Source of the DNA: Methanobacteriota archaeon
GTDB lineage: Archaea; Thermoplasmatota; Poseidoniia; Poseidoniales; Poseidoniaceae
Length of the DNA stretch: 5,923 nucleotides
Direction: 5' to 3'
Assembly (NCBI GenBank): GCA_002694245.1
Contig: NZLM01000002.1
Location: 7,580-13,502, forward strand
Shown here: positions 1 to 5,567 of the stretch, in pieces
Layout: the number at the start of each line of letters is the position of its first letter
Position numbering within the stretch: the stretch's first letter is position 1
Notes under the pieces: generated by a model
What the model was told of the DNA's origin: nothing
The model's database searches: none
Seen by the model: only the letters and a program-made list of their open reading frames with translations
Position numbers and translations under genes: made by a program

Positions 1-792
1 TGGCCAAACAATGTTCTCAACAGGCTTCTTTGTTTCAGGTCTAACGTTTGCATCGACATCCAACTCTCCGCCACACTCAGATACTTTGTTGCCACCATGT
101 ATTCTTTCTCCTGATGGACACAGTACATGCAAGTCAAGATCGTTGTAATTATCCCACATCAATGATACTTGAACTTCGGAAGTCTTTGCACCTTCCCTGT
201 CCAGTCTCTCTTCCAATTCTTGTTCTGCTTCTTCCGACGCCATCTGCGCCTCGAGTTTTTCAGACTCTTTCATAGCCTCAATCTCTGCTTGCCTTTCAGC
301 TTCAGTCTCCTCGAGTTCTCTTTGACGTTCCTCTTCTCTTTCAGCAGCAAGTCTTGCTTCTTCTGCAAGACGCTCTGCTTCCCTCTCCTCAGCAAGTCTT
401 CTTGCTTCATCAAGTTCAGCTTGTCTTGCGGCTTCATATTCCGCCTTCTTTCTTGCTTCTTCTGCTTCTATCTCAGCAATTCGCGCTTTCTCTTCAGCCA
501 TTAACTTTGCAGCAGCTTCATCCGCAAGTGATTTCCTGACCCGCTCCTCAGCAAGTTGGATAGCCCTTTCATCTCTCCTTTTCGAGTCTAAGTGTCTTTC
601 AATTTGCTCGAGTTTTTTTGTGAACTCGCTATGGGCTTCAGAAAAGTCAGGAGAACCACGCCGTGTTAGGTTCTGAGTTTGCATGGTCATTACTCTTGAA
701 TTTCTATCATCATCTCTAACCAGCATGAACCAAATTCCGTACAAAAAAGCCCCCCCGAAGACGGCAATCATGAGCCAAGAACCTAGTTCCAT
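1..792 (-). CDS. Membrane-anchored long-helix protein with C-terminal DUF2135/YfaP-like domain (3' end outside window)
   Basis: This is an open reading frame of 264 codons with no stop before the window edge, so the C-terminus is missing. It starts at the ATG at 792. Residues 4-25 form one hydrophobic segment ([11 protein letters not shown] onward), a signal anchor. Residues about 55-200 are a Glu/Arg/Ala-rich uninterrupted helix (RLAEE, AEEAR units), either coiled coil or a single alpha helix. From about 205 a globular domain begins with [11 protein letters not shown] (213-223), CPSGE, then [10 protein letters not shown] and PVENIVWP at the edge. These match the DUF2135/YfaP pattern (W-D-x-x-x-D-L-D-L-H-V, G-G-x-L-D-V-D, P-E/V-E-N) as I remember it. 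C225 and C240 could pair if exported. The layout, one TM then a long helix then a small domain, resembles TolA, but homology is not implied. The biochemical function of DUF2135 is unknown to me. It lies 66 bp after the ABC permease on the same strand. A 15-bp exact direct repeat (352-366 and 451-465, encoding AEEAR) sits in the helix region. The reading frame is secure; the domain call is likely. Confidence 0.85.
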   Translation of the reverse strand, partial: MELGSWLMIAVFGGAFLYGIWFMLVRDDDRNSRVMTMQTQNLTRRGSPDFSEAHSEFTKKLEQIERHLDSKRRDERAIQLAEERVRKSLADEAAAKLMAEEKARIAEIEAEEARKKAEYEAARQAELDEARRLAEEREAERLAEEARLAAEREEERQRELEETEAERQAEIEAMKESEKLEAQMASEEAEQELEERLDREGAKTSEVQVSLMWDNYNDLDLHVLCPSGERIHGGNKVSECGGELDVDANVRPETKKPVENIVWP

Positions 793-813
793 GGTTTAGG
801 CTAATACAAACTG

Positions 814-830
814 GGACTTATTTCCATCGG
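814..830 (-). promoter_or_regulatory. Weak candidate TATA region for the DUF2135 gene
   Basis: On the minus strand the 66-bp gap contains GGAAATAAGT (816-825). Its centre is about 28 nt before the ATG at 792, where a TATA box for a nearly leaderless archaeal transcript would lie. No GGTGA-type ribosome site precedes this ATG, unlike the permease gene. The match to a TATA consensus is poor, so the gene may equally be read through from the ABC operon. Confidence 0.25.
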
Positions 831-858
831 CTATCATCATCAGATTTTAATTTCAAAA

Positions 859-3300
859 TTAATTGGATAAATCTTTGACTTTTTCTACCAAATCCATCTT
901 ACGCAACCGCCAAATTCCTATCGGTGTCATGGCAACTGCGATAGCGACAACTCCAATCATTAGTTGGTAAGCAACACTGGGTACTATCACGACAGGGAAA
1001 TAAAATTGCCATGAAGAAAAAGACGCTGCGAGGCCCACTGCTCCTCCGTATGCAAAGAATATACCAACTATTCCTCCAATTATGCCAATTAGAAGGCTCT
1101 CGAATAATAGCATAGTTCCAAGTTTAGTAGTCGAGGCACCAAGAACCCTTAAAGTTGCTAATTCGAAATCTCTTTCTGCGACATTCATGATCATTGTATT
1201 GAGCATTACAGCTATAGTGAATAGTAGTCCTAAGTACATAATTGACTGGAAAATCTGGGTTTGTTGCTCAATCAAACTCTCTATCCCATTGAGAAGAGTT
1301 TGCCTTTCTACCACTCCAGTGGATATTTGACCAAGTTGAGAATCAACTACTACTCCATCAGGCAATTGCAGATAGACGCTGGTAGCATTTACTCCCATAA
1401 TCGAAGATAAATCACCTAAGTCAAAATACACTGTTCTTGAGATTTCTCCCCGTGTGATCCCAGTAATTTTTACATCTATGTCGTCGCCATTGACTTGTAT
1501 TGTCTGAATCTCTCCTACTTTCCACCCTAAGAAATTCATAGCGCCTTCATCCAACATAACCTCGGGAATATCTGACCCTGAGTCAGGAAGTTCACCAGAG
1601 GTTAAACTTACAGTACGCATACCACTATCATAACTACTCAGACCCACAAGGGATAGTCCCCGAACGAGATTGTCTGAATCATATACTGAGCCTAATGGAG
1701 ACTCTATCAGTATTTCATGGGTTGCTGAATTATTCTCTGCCCATTCAATAACTTGCGACTCGCCATCTGGCATAATGAATACCTGTGCATCCCAAGTTTG
1801 GTCATCTTGTATGCTTCCCACTAAAGTATCTTGAAATCCAGCCGACATCATTTGAATTGATCCAAATAGCATTAGAGATATCCCCACAGCTAAGAAAGTC
1901 ATTGCTAATCTTAGTGGTTTCCTAAAGCTTGACCTAATTGATAATCCAAGAGTTGTTGGCATCCACGAGGTAAGTTTCATCATGGTTTTTGAGCCCATTC
2001 TTACTTCATTTTGCCCACTTAACACGTCAAGAGGGTCTAGCCTGCTTGCTTTCCATGCTGGGAAAGTCCCAGACAGAAATACTACAAGCATTGTTGGACC
2101 AATGACAGCAAGGTATACCGAAGCTGGAATTTCTCGGTCAATTATTGGAACTCCAACGATATCCTCGTAGAAATTTAACATTCCATTCATCCCGCTTGGA
2201 CCTATTAAGATCCCAATCAAGCAACCGATTACACCAATCACAATAGGGGCAAGAAGATAACCAATCATCAAGGATTTACGCTCCACGCCGAGGGTTCTCA
2301 TAACCGCAATCTCCTTTGATTGGCTTTGCACAAGTCTTTGAAGGCTGAGGACAATGGTGATCGAAGCTATTGCTGCAATCATTACTGTAAAGGGAATTGT
2401 AGTCCTTTTTGCACCCTCTAAATCTTGGCGCATCAATTCAATAGGCTCATTTTGACCCCTATCTCTTACTCTGCCGTCGATAAGTAATGATTCCATTGTC
2501 TGCTCAACATTTTCCTTAATTGAGTCGATTTCTTCTCCCTCGTAGATTTCAGTATCTGGTAAATCAAACTGCGGTGTACCATCGATATCCAATATGATTG
2601 TATTGCTGGATCCTATTTCGTTACCTGTCAATTTTGCCATGCCACTATCGGAAAGATAGCCGACTACATATTCACCATCTTCAGGAGGAAAGAATGAACC
2701 CTCAGGAGCCATAATTACGTGTTGAGGATGATACCCAATTCCAACGATTTCGAACTCGTGTGTGCTAATGCCTGCACCGATTTTCACCAAATCTCCTATG
2801 CTCAAGCCTAAAGCATCTGTAACGTGAGCGTCGATTACGATCTCATCGGAGTCAATCGCAACATTACCTTCAGAATAACCCGTAGGCATCCAAACTCTGT
2901 CCGCATTTGCATTAGGTGGTATTCCGTGCCAAAGAGAACTGATAATTTCCTCTCCATCATTGCCCTGGACGAACATTGCCCCGGGTAGGACTGTCCTGCC
3001 CTCACAAGAATCAACAATATCTCCTTGTTCTCCTAAACTAGTAACCAATTCACTACAAAATGTGCTAACCTGATTTGGTGACCAAACAGTTGACCTATTA
3101 TCAATCCAAATGTCTGCAAGATTTGCTCCATTATCATCGTCTGCTTGCATTGTGGAGTACATTCCATCTAAATTGTGGGAATATCCGCCAAATGTTATGC
3201 CAGCAAAAACACCGACTGAAACCATGAAAATTACTGCGAATAATCTTAGCTTGGTGCGCCATAAACTACGCATGAGCCTTTTATTCAACAGATTAGACAT
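859..3300 (-). CDS. ABC transporter permease, MacB/FtsX-like double module (813 aa)
   Basis: This is the membrane subunit of a type VII (MacB/LolCE-like) ABC exporter or mechanotransmission system. Two FtsX-like modules are fused. In module 1, TM1 is about 19-38, an extracytoplasmic domain spans about 40-300, and TM2-4 are about 303-322, 344-367 and 394-414. In module 2, TM5 is about 463-482, a second extracytoplasmic domain spans about 485-680, and TM6-8 are about 687-706, 729-752 and 776-797. Each module carries the cytoplasmic coupling stretch that contacts the ATPase: KEIAVMRTLG (329-338) and FELATLRVLG (712-721). The family motif after TM4, FPAWKASRLDPLDVL (413-427), is clear; the copy after TM8 (IGIWRLRKMDLVEKV) is degenerate. 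C82 and C99 in the first outer domain could form a disulfide. The start is the ATG preceded by GGTGA with a 4-nt spacer. It lies 27 bp after the ATPase gene and is surely cotranscribed with it. The substrate cannot be read from the sequence; lipoprotein or lipid handling, peptide export and signal transmission are all possible. Confidence 0.93.
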   Translation of the reverse strand: MSNLLNKRLMRSLWRTKLRLFAVIFMVSVGVFAGITFGGYSHNLDGMYSTMQADDDNGANLADIWIDNRSTVWSPNQVSTFCSELVTSLGEQGDIVDSCEGRTVLPGAMFVQGNDGEEIISSLWHGIPPNANADRVWMPTGYSEGNVAIDSDEIVIDAHVTDALGLSIGDLVKIGAGISTHEFEIVGIGYHPQHVIMAPEGSFFPPEDGEYVVGYLSDSGMAKLTGNEIGSSNTIILDIDGTPQFDLPDTEIYEGEEIDSIKENVEQTMESLLIDGRVRDRGQNEPIELMRQDLEGAKRTTIPFTVMIAAIASITIVLSLQRLVQSQSKEIAVMRTLGVERKSLMIGYLLAPIVIGVIGCLIGILIGPSGMNGMLNFYEDIVGVPIIDREIPASVYLAVIGPTMLVVFLSGTFPAWKASRLDPLDVLSGQNEVRMGSKTMMKLTSWMPTTLGLSIRSSFRKPLRLAMTFLAVGISLMLFGSIQMMSAGFQDTLVGSIQDDQTWDAQVFIMPDGESQVIEWAENNSATHEILIESPLGSVYDSDNLVRGLSLVGLSSYDSGMRTVSLTSGELPDSGSDIPEVMLDEGAMNFLGWKVGEIQTIQVNGDDIDVKITGITRGEISRTVYFDLGDLSSIMGVNATSVYLQLPDGVVVDSQLGQISTGVVERQTLLNGIESLIEQQTQIFQSIMYLGLLFTIAVMLNTMIMNVAERDFELATLRVLGASTTKLGTMLLFESLLIGIIGGIVGIFFAYGGAVGLAASFSSWQFYFPVVIVPSVAYQLMIGVVAIAVAMTPIGIWRLRKMDLVEKVKDLSN

Positions 3301-3304
3301 TCTT

Positions 3305-3310
3305 TCACCC
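3305..3310 (-). promoter_or_regulatory. Shine-Dalgarno site of the permease gene
   Basis: The minus strand reads GGGTGA, then AAGA, then ATG. GGTGA is complementary to the usual archaeal 16S 3' end and supports the start at 3300. Translation of this internal operon gene thus appears leader-dependent, unlike the ATPase gene ahead of it. Confidence 0.55.
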
Positions 3311-3327
3311 AGATATTAGTAAGTAAT

Positions 3328-4011
3328 TCACTCAGCATTCACTCTTTCATCCGACATAATTTTGCCGCTATCAATTCTGATAACTCGAGTTGCATACCGC
3401 ACCAATGATTCGTCGTGTGTCACGAATACGGAGGTGATTTGTTCTTTTTCACATGCCTTAACAAGAGCATCCATGACTTTTCTAGAAGTCTCTGTGTCAA
3501 GGTTTCCAGTTAGCTCGTCACCAAGGAGCAAACTTGGTCGCTTTGCGATACTTCTTGCAATTGCAACACGCTGCTGTTGACCACCGCTTATCTCCCCTGG
3601 AAAACGATCTACTTCATTTTCTAGACCTACTAATTCTAGCAGTTCTAACGCTCTTTGTGGATCTTTTTTACCTGAAAGTTCTTGGATTAGTTGGATATTT
3701 TCTCGAACAGTAAGATCCTGTAAAAGATTGAAGAATTGAAACACGTATCCTATGTTTTCTCTTCGGAAAGATGTCATTTTTTCTGAGTCGTTTCTAGGAA
3801 CTTCGTTTCCATCAAAGGAGTAAGTTCCATCAGTCGGACTGTCTAAGGCAGATAAGCAATTTAGAAGAGTAGTTTTTCCAGAACCGGACGGTCCCAGCAG
3901 GATAACTCTCTCTCCCTGCTCTATCTCGATATCAATACCATCAAGCGCTTTAACCGTTCCAGAGGTCATCTCATAATGTCTTTTTAATCCGTCAATTTTG
4001 ATCAGTGACAT
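3328..4011 (-). CDS. ABC transporter ATP-binding protein, LolD/MacB family (227 aa)
   Basis: This is the cytoplasmic ATPase that drives the adjacent FtsX-like permease. All nucleotide-binding motifs are intact: Walker A GPSGSGKTT (40-48), Q-loop Q92 (YVFQFFNL), signature SGGQQQR (142-148), Walker B with catalytic Glu LLLGDE (161-166), D-loop GNLD (169-172) and H-loop VTHD with H199. The sequence after Walker B is DELTGNLD where this family normally has DEPTGNLD, a mild departure. The length is normal for LolD-type subunits (about 220-240 aa). The frame can be extended by six residues to a GTG at 4029, but I choose the ATG at 4011. The protein then starts MSLIKIDGL, as homologues do, and a TATA box centred near 4042 predicts transcription starting about 4014-4018, downstream of the GTG. 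It is the first gene of the leftward operon, with the permease 27 bp downstream. Confidence 0.95.
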   Translation of the reverse strand: MSLIKIDGLKRHYEMTSGTVKALDGIDIEIEQGERVILLGPSGSGKTTLLNCLSALDSPTDGTYSFDGNEVPRNDSEKMTSFRRENIGYVFQFFNLLQDLTVRENIQLIQELSGKKDPQRALELLELVGLENEVDRFPGEISGGQQQRVAIARSIAKRPSLLLGDELTGNLDTETSRKVMDALVKACEKEQITSVFVTHDESLVRYATRVIRIDSGKIMSDERVNAE

Positions 4012-4096
4012 ACAATTCGATTCATCCACAGAACGATAATTTATAGTTTTTACAAATAGGGTTTAGTTTCTTAAGTTACGCAGCATAGGGACCAAT
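4012..4096. promoter_or_regulatory. Divergent intergenic region between ABC operon and HTH_10 gene, with imperfect palindrome
   Basis: These 85 bp must hold the promoters of both divergent transcripts. Besides the leftward TATA box, the plus strand offers only poor TATA-like sequences: TTTTTACAAAT (4047-4057) and TTCTTAAG (4068-4075). The latter lies about 25 nt before the ATG at 4097. An imperfect palindrome GTTTCTTAAGTTAC (4066-4079, symmetric core CTTAAG with outer GT/AC) overlaps that second element. ATAGGG occurs twice (4056-4061 and 4085-4090). These could be operator elements for the adjacent regulator, but short AT-rich symmetry of this kind also arises by chance. Confidence 0.35.
4036..4053 (-). 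promoter_or_regulatory. Archaeal TATA box of the ABC operon
   Basis: The minus strand carries GTAAAAACTATAAATTATC, an A-rich BRE-like stretch followed by TATAAATT (4038-4045). The centre is about 30 nt upstream of the ATG at 4011, so the transcript would start only a few bases before it and be almost leaderless. This is the best TATA match in the window. Confidence 0.55.
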
Positions 4097-4756
4097 ATGA
4101 GGGAAGTCCAACTTGTTTGGGATGAACCAACTGTTTCGAATACAGAATTTGGGAAGATTATCGAAACCACCTCTTGGTTCGAAGTAATAGCTCACTTAGA
4201 AGTGACCAAACAGGGCGTAAGACAGTTGGTCAAGGTAAAGCTAAGAGAAAATATGTCAATTGAGCAATTGAATGAAATTTCTTTCTTAGAAATTGAAGGA
4301 CCAATGAACCCTTACCCCCTTCCAGAACCAGGTCAAGAGGGTTTCATCGTTGCATGGAATAATCATCAACTTACGGTTTCCGCAATTGGATTCGACAGCA
4401 TTCACGTCATTCCTCCCTATGTTATCAACGATGAAGGAATTAGAATTACAGTTAGAGGACTTCCTCACGGAGTAAGCGGCTTCCTGAAAGCAGCACGAGT
4501 CCTGATGCCTCCTGACCATGTCAAGGTTACGGATCTGACTGAGTTGAAGGAAAATTTGGCTGATGTCTTGACGGAAAAACAGTTAGAAATCGCTGTTTTA
4601 GCAGTCAATTCCGGATATTACAATCAACCTAGGGAGATTAGTAAAAAAGAATTATCCGAAATAACAGGAATCCCACGCTCAACCTTGCAAGAACACTTAG
4701 CAAAAGCCGAGGCTACTCTGGTAAAACACGCTGTTCAATCACACTTATCAAAGTGA
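4097..4756 (+). CDS. Bat-type HTH_10 DNA-binding transcriptional regulator (219 aa)
   Basis: This is a predicted archaeal transcription factor. Residues about 157-211 are a clear HTH_10 (bacterio-opsin activator type) domain: LTEKQLEIAVLAV, then GYYNQPREIS (173-182), KELSEITGIPRSTLQEHL (184-201) and the closing helix AKAEATLV. The GIPRSTLQEHL segment is the recognition helix region. Residues 1-155 form a mixed alpha/beta, probably ligand-sensing or interaction domain that I do not recognise. It has no transmembrane segment, no CxxC metal site and no obvious PAS or GAF signature. The total size fits the short, single-HTH members of the family, not the large PAS-GAF Bat proteins. The name comes from haloarchaeal Bat; no opsin gene is visible here and none should be assumed. 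It is divergent from the ABC operon and 36 bp ahead of the aromatic genes, so its target could be either, or itself. The DNA-binding role is well supported; the regulon is unknown. Confidence 0.9.
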   Translation: MREVQLVWDEPTVSNTEFGKIIETTSWFEVIAHLEVTKQGVRQLVKVKLRENMSIEQLNEISFLEIEGPMNPYPLPEPGQEGFIVAWNNHQLTVSAIGFDSIHVIPPYVINDEGIRITVRGLPHGVSGFLKAARVLMPPDHVKVTDLTELKENLADVLTEKQLEIAVLAVNSGYYNQPREISKKELSEITGIPRSTLQEHLAKAEATLVKHAVQSHLSK

Positions 4757-4761
4757 GAAAC

Positions 4762-4778
4762 CCTTGTTATACAATACT
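4762..4778 (+). promoter_or_regulatory. Candidate TATA box for the aromatic gene pair
   Basis: The 36-bp gap contains TGTTATACAATAC, centred about 4770. That is about 23-25 nt before the ATG at 4793, the spacing expected for a leaderless archaeal transcript. There is no ribosome site before that ATG. If used, AroA'/AroB' would be transcribed independently of the HTH_10 gene, and the upstream TTG at 4781 could not serve as the start. Confidence 0.4.
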
Positions 4779-4792
4779 ACTTGCCCCTAGAC

Positions 4793-5563
4793 ATGACTGG
4801 GATAGGGGACCTACTTCCAAACGGCAGAGGTGTTTGGATACCTATTGACCATGGAGTTTCAGATTTTCCTGTAAAAGGATTGGAAAACCTTAGTGAATTA
4901 ATCCCAAAAATATCCCACGCTGATGCAATTGTAGCACAAAAAGGAGTCGTATCACACTATTCTGAAACTGATGCAAACTTTGTGGCTCATCTCTCCGTAT
5001 CAACTAGACACGCTGGTAAACAATCAAGCGATAAGGTGCTAGTTGGTACTGTTCAAGAAGCAATCGACAGGGGCGCAAAGGGTGTTAGTGTTCAGGTTAA
5101 CATGGGAAGCCCTACAGAAGCAGATATGATAGAGAGACTCGGAATCATTTCAAGCGATACAAATTATCTCGACGTACCATTACTTGGTATGATTTATCCA
5201 AGGGGTGAGAACCTCTCAATAATGGATGGCGATGTTACAGAAGGTGCAGCACATGCTGCTAGGCTTGCGTTTGAACTAGGCTGCCAGGTTGTCAAAACAA
5301 AATGGACCGGTTCAATCGAATCATTTCGCAAGGTGACAAACTCTGTCCCTATACCGGTTTTAATTGCAGGTGGACCCGCTGGTTCAAGCACTGAAGATAT
5401 TCTTCAGATTGTGTATGATTCTATGCAAGCAGGAGGCGGTGGTGTTTGTATGGGTCGCCAAGTGTTCTCTCATGAAAACCCTGAATCTATGGTCTCAGCG
5501 CTGAAAATGATCGTGCACAATGGTTCTGAGGTCTCTGAAGCAATGAAAAAATGCGGATTGTGA
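4793..5563 (+). CDS. aroA': 2-amino-3,7-dideoxy-D-threo-hept-6-ulosonate (ADH) synthase, DhnA/class I aldolase family (256 aa)
   Basis: In the archaeal alternative to DAHP synthase, this cytosolic enzyme transfers a unit from 6-deoxy-5-ketofructose 1-phosphate to L-aspartate semialdehyde, giving ADH, the precursor of 3-dehydroquinate. The fold is a TIM barrel of the DhnA family. Visible active-site elements are PIDHGVS with D19, YPRGE with Y135, and VVKTKWTG with the Schiff-base K168. The phosphate-binding loops are AGGP (192-195) and GGVCMGRQVF (216-225). These correspond to the Asp, Tyr and Lys known in the Methanocaldococcus MJ0400 enzyme. I use the ATG at 4793 in preference to the TTG four codons upstream, because of the candidate TATA spacing. 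The protein is a little shorter at the N-terminus than MJ0400 (273 aa). The stretch corresponding to HKGIVRH in MJ0400 reads QKGVVSH here. A plain fructose-bisphosphate aldolase is the alternative call, but the immediately following DHQ synthase II gene makes ADH synthase far more likely. Confidence 0.92.
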   Translation: MTGIGDLLPNGRGVWIPIDHGVSDFPVKGLENLSELIPKISHADAIVAQKGVVSHYSETDANFVAHLSVSTRHAGKQSSDKVLVGTVQEAIDRGAKGVSVQVNMGSPTEADMIERLGIISSDTNYLDVPLLGMIYPRGENLSIMDGDVTEGAAHAARLAFELGCQVVKTKWTGSIESFRKVTNSVPIPVLIAGGPAGSSTEDILQIVYDSMQAGGGGVCMGRQVFSHENPESMVSALKMIVHNGSEVSEAMKKCGL

Positions 5564-5567
5564 AAGC

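Noticed and set aside
48..539. Three plus-strand open frames opposite the helix-rich gene
   Set aside because: Their Leu/Phe/Ser-rich, Cys-rich translations are the antisense of Glu/Arg/Ala codons in the minus-strand gene, which has a coherent anchor, helix and domain.
847..862. AT-only hairpin TTAATTT-CA-AAATTAA at the permease stop, as a terminator
   Set aside because: It is a weak 7-bp AT stem with a 2-nt loop and only a T4 run nearby on the minus strand; it includes the stop codon and gives no real evidence of termination.
1082..1330. Plus-strand open frame inside the permease gene (likewise 1982-2170, 3110-3319 and minus 2835-3017)
   Set aside because: They are fully contained in the 813-aa permease frame (3110-3319 overruns its start by only 19 bp), with no recognisable domain; the permease has clear family motifs in both halves.
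3362..3580. Plus-strand open frame inside the ATPase gene
   Set aside because: It is antisense to intact Walker B, signature and H-loop codons.
4286..4519. Minus-strand open frame inside the regulator gene (and 5194-5391 inside aroA')
   Set aside because: Each lies entirely within a well-supported gene on the other strand and has no family resemblance.
4097..4756. Link to a rhodopsin through the bacterio-opsin activator name
   Set aside because: No opsin gene is in the window and HTH_10 proteins regulate many unrelated genes; the name alone is not evidence.
4781..4792. TTG at 4781 as the aroA' start
   Set aside because: It has no ribosome site, lies upstream of the transcript start predicted from the TATA-like element, and adds only four unconserved residues.
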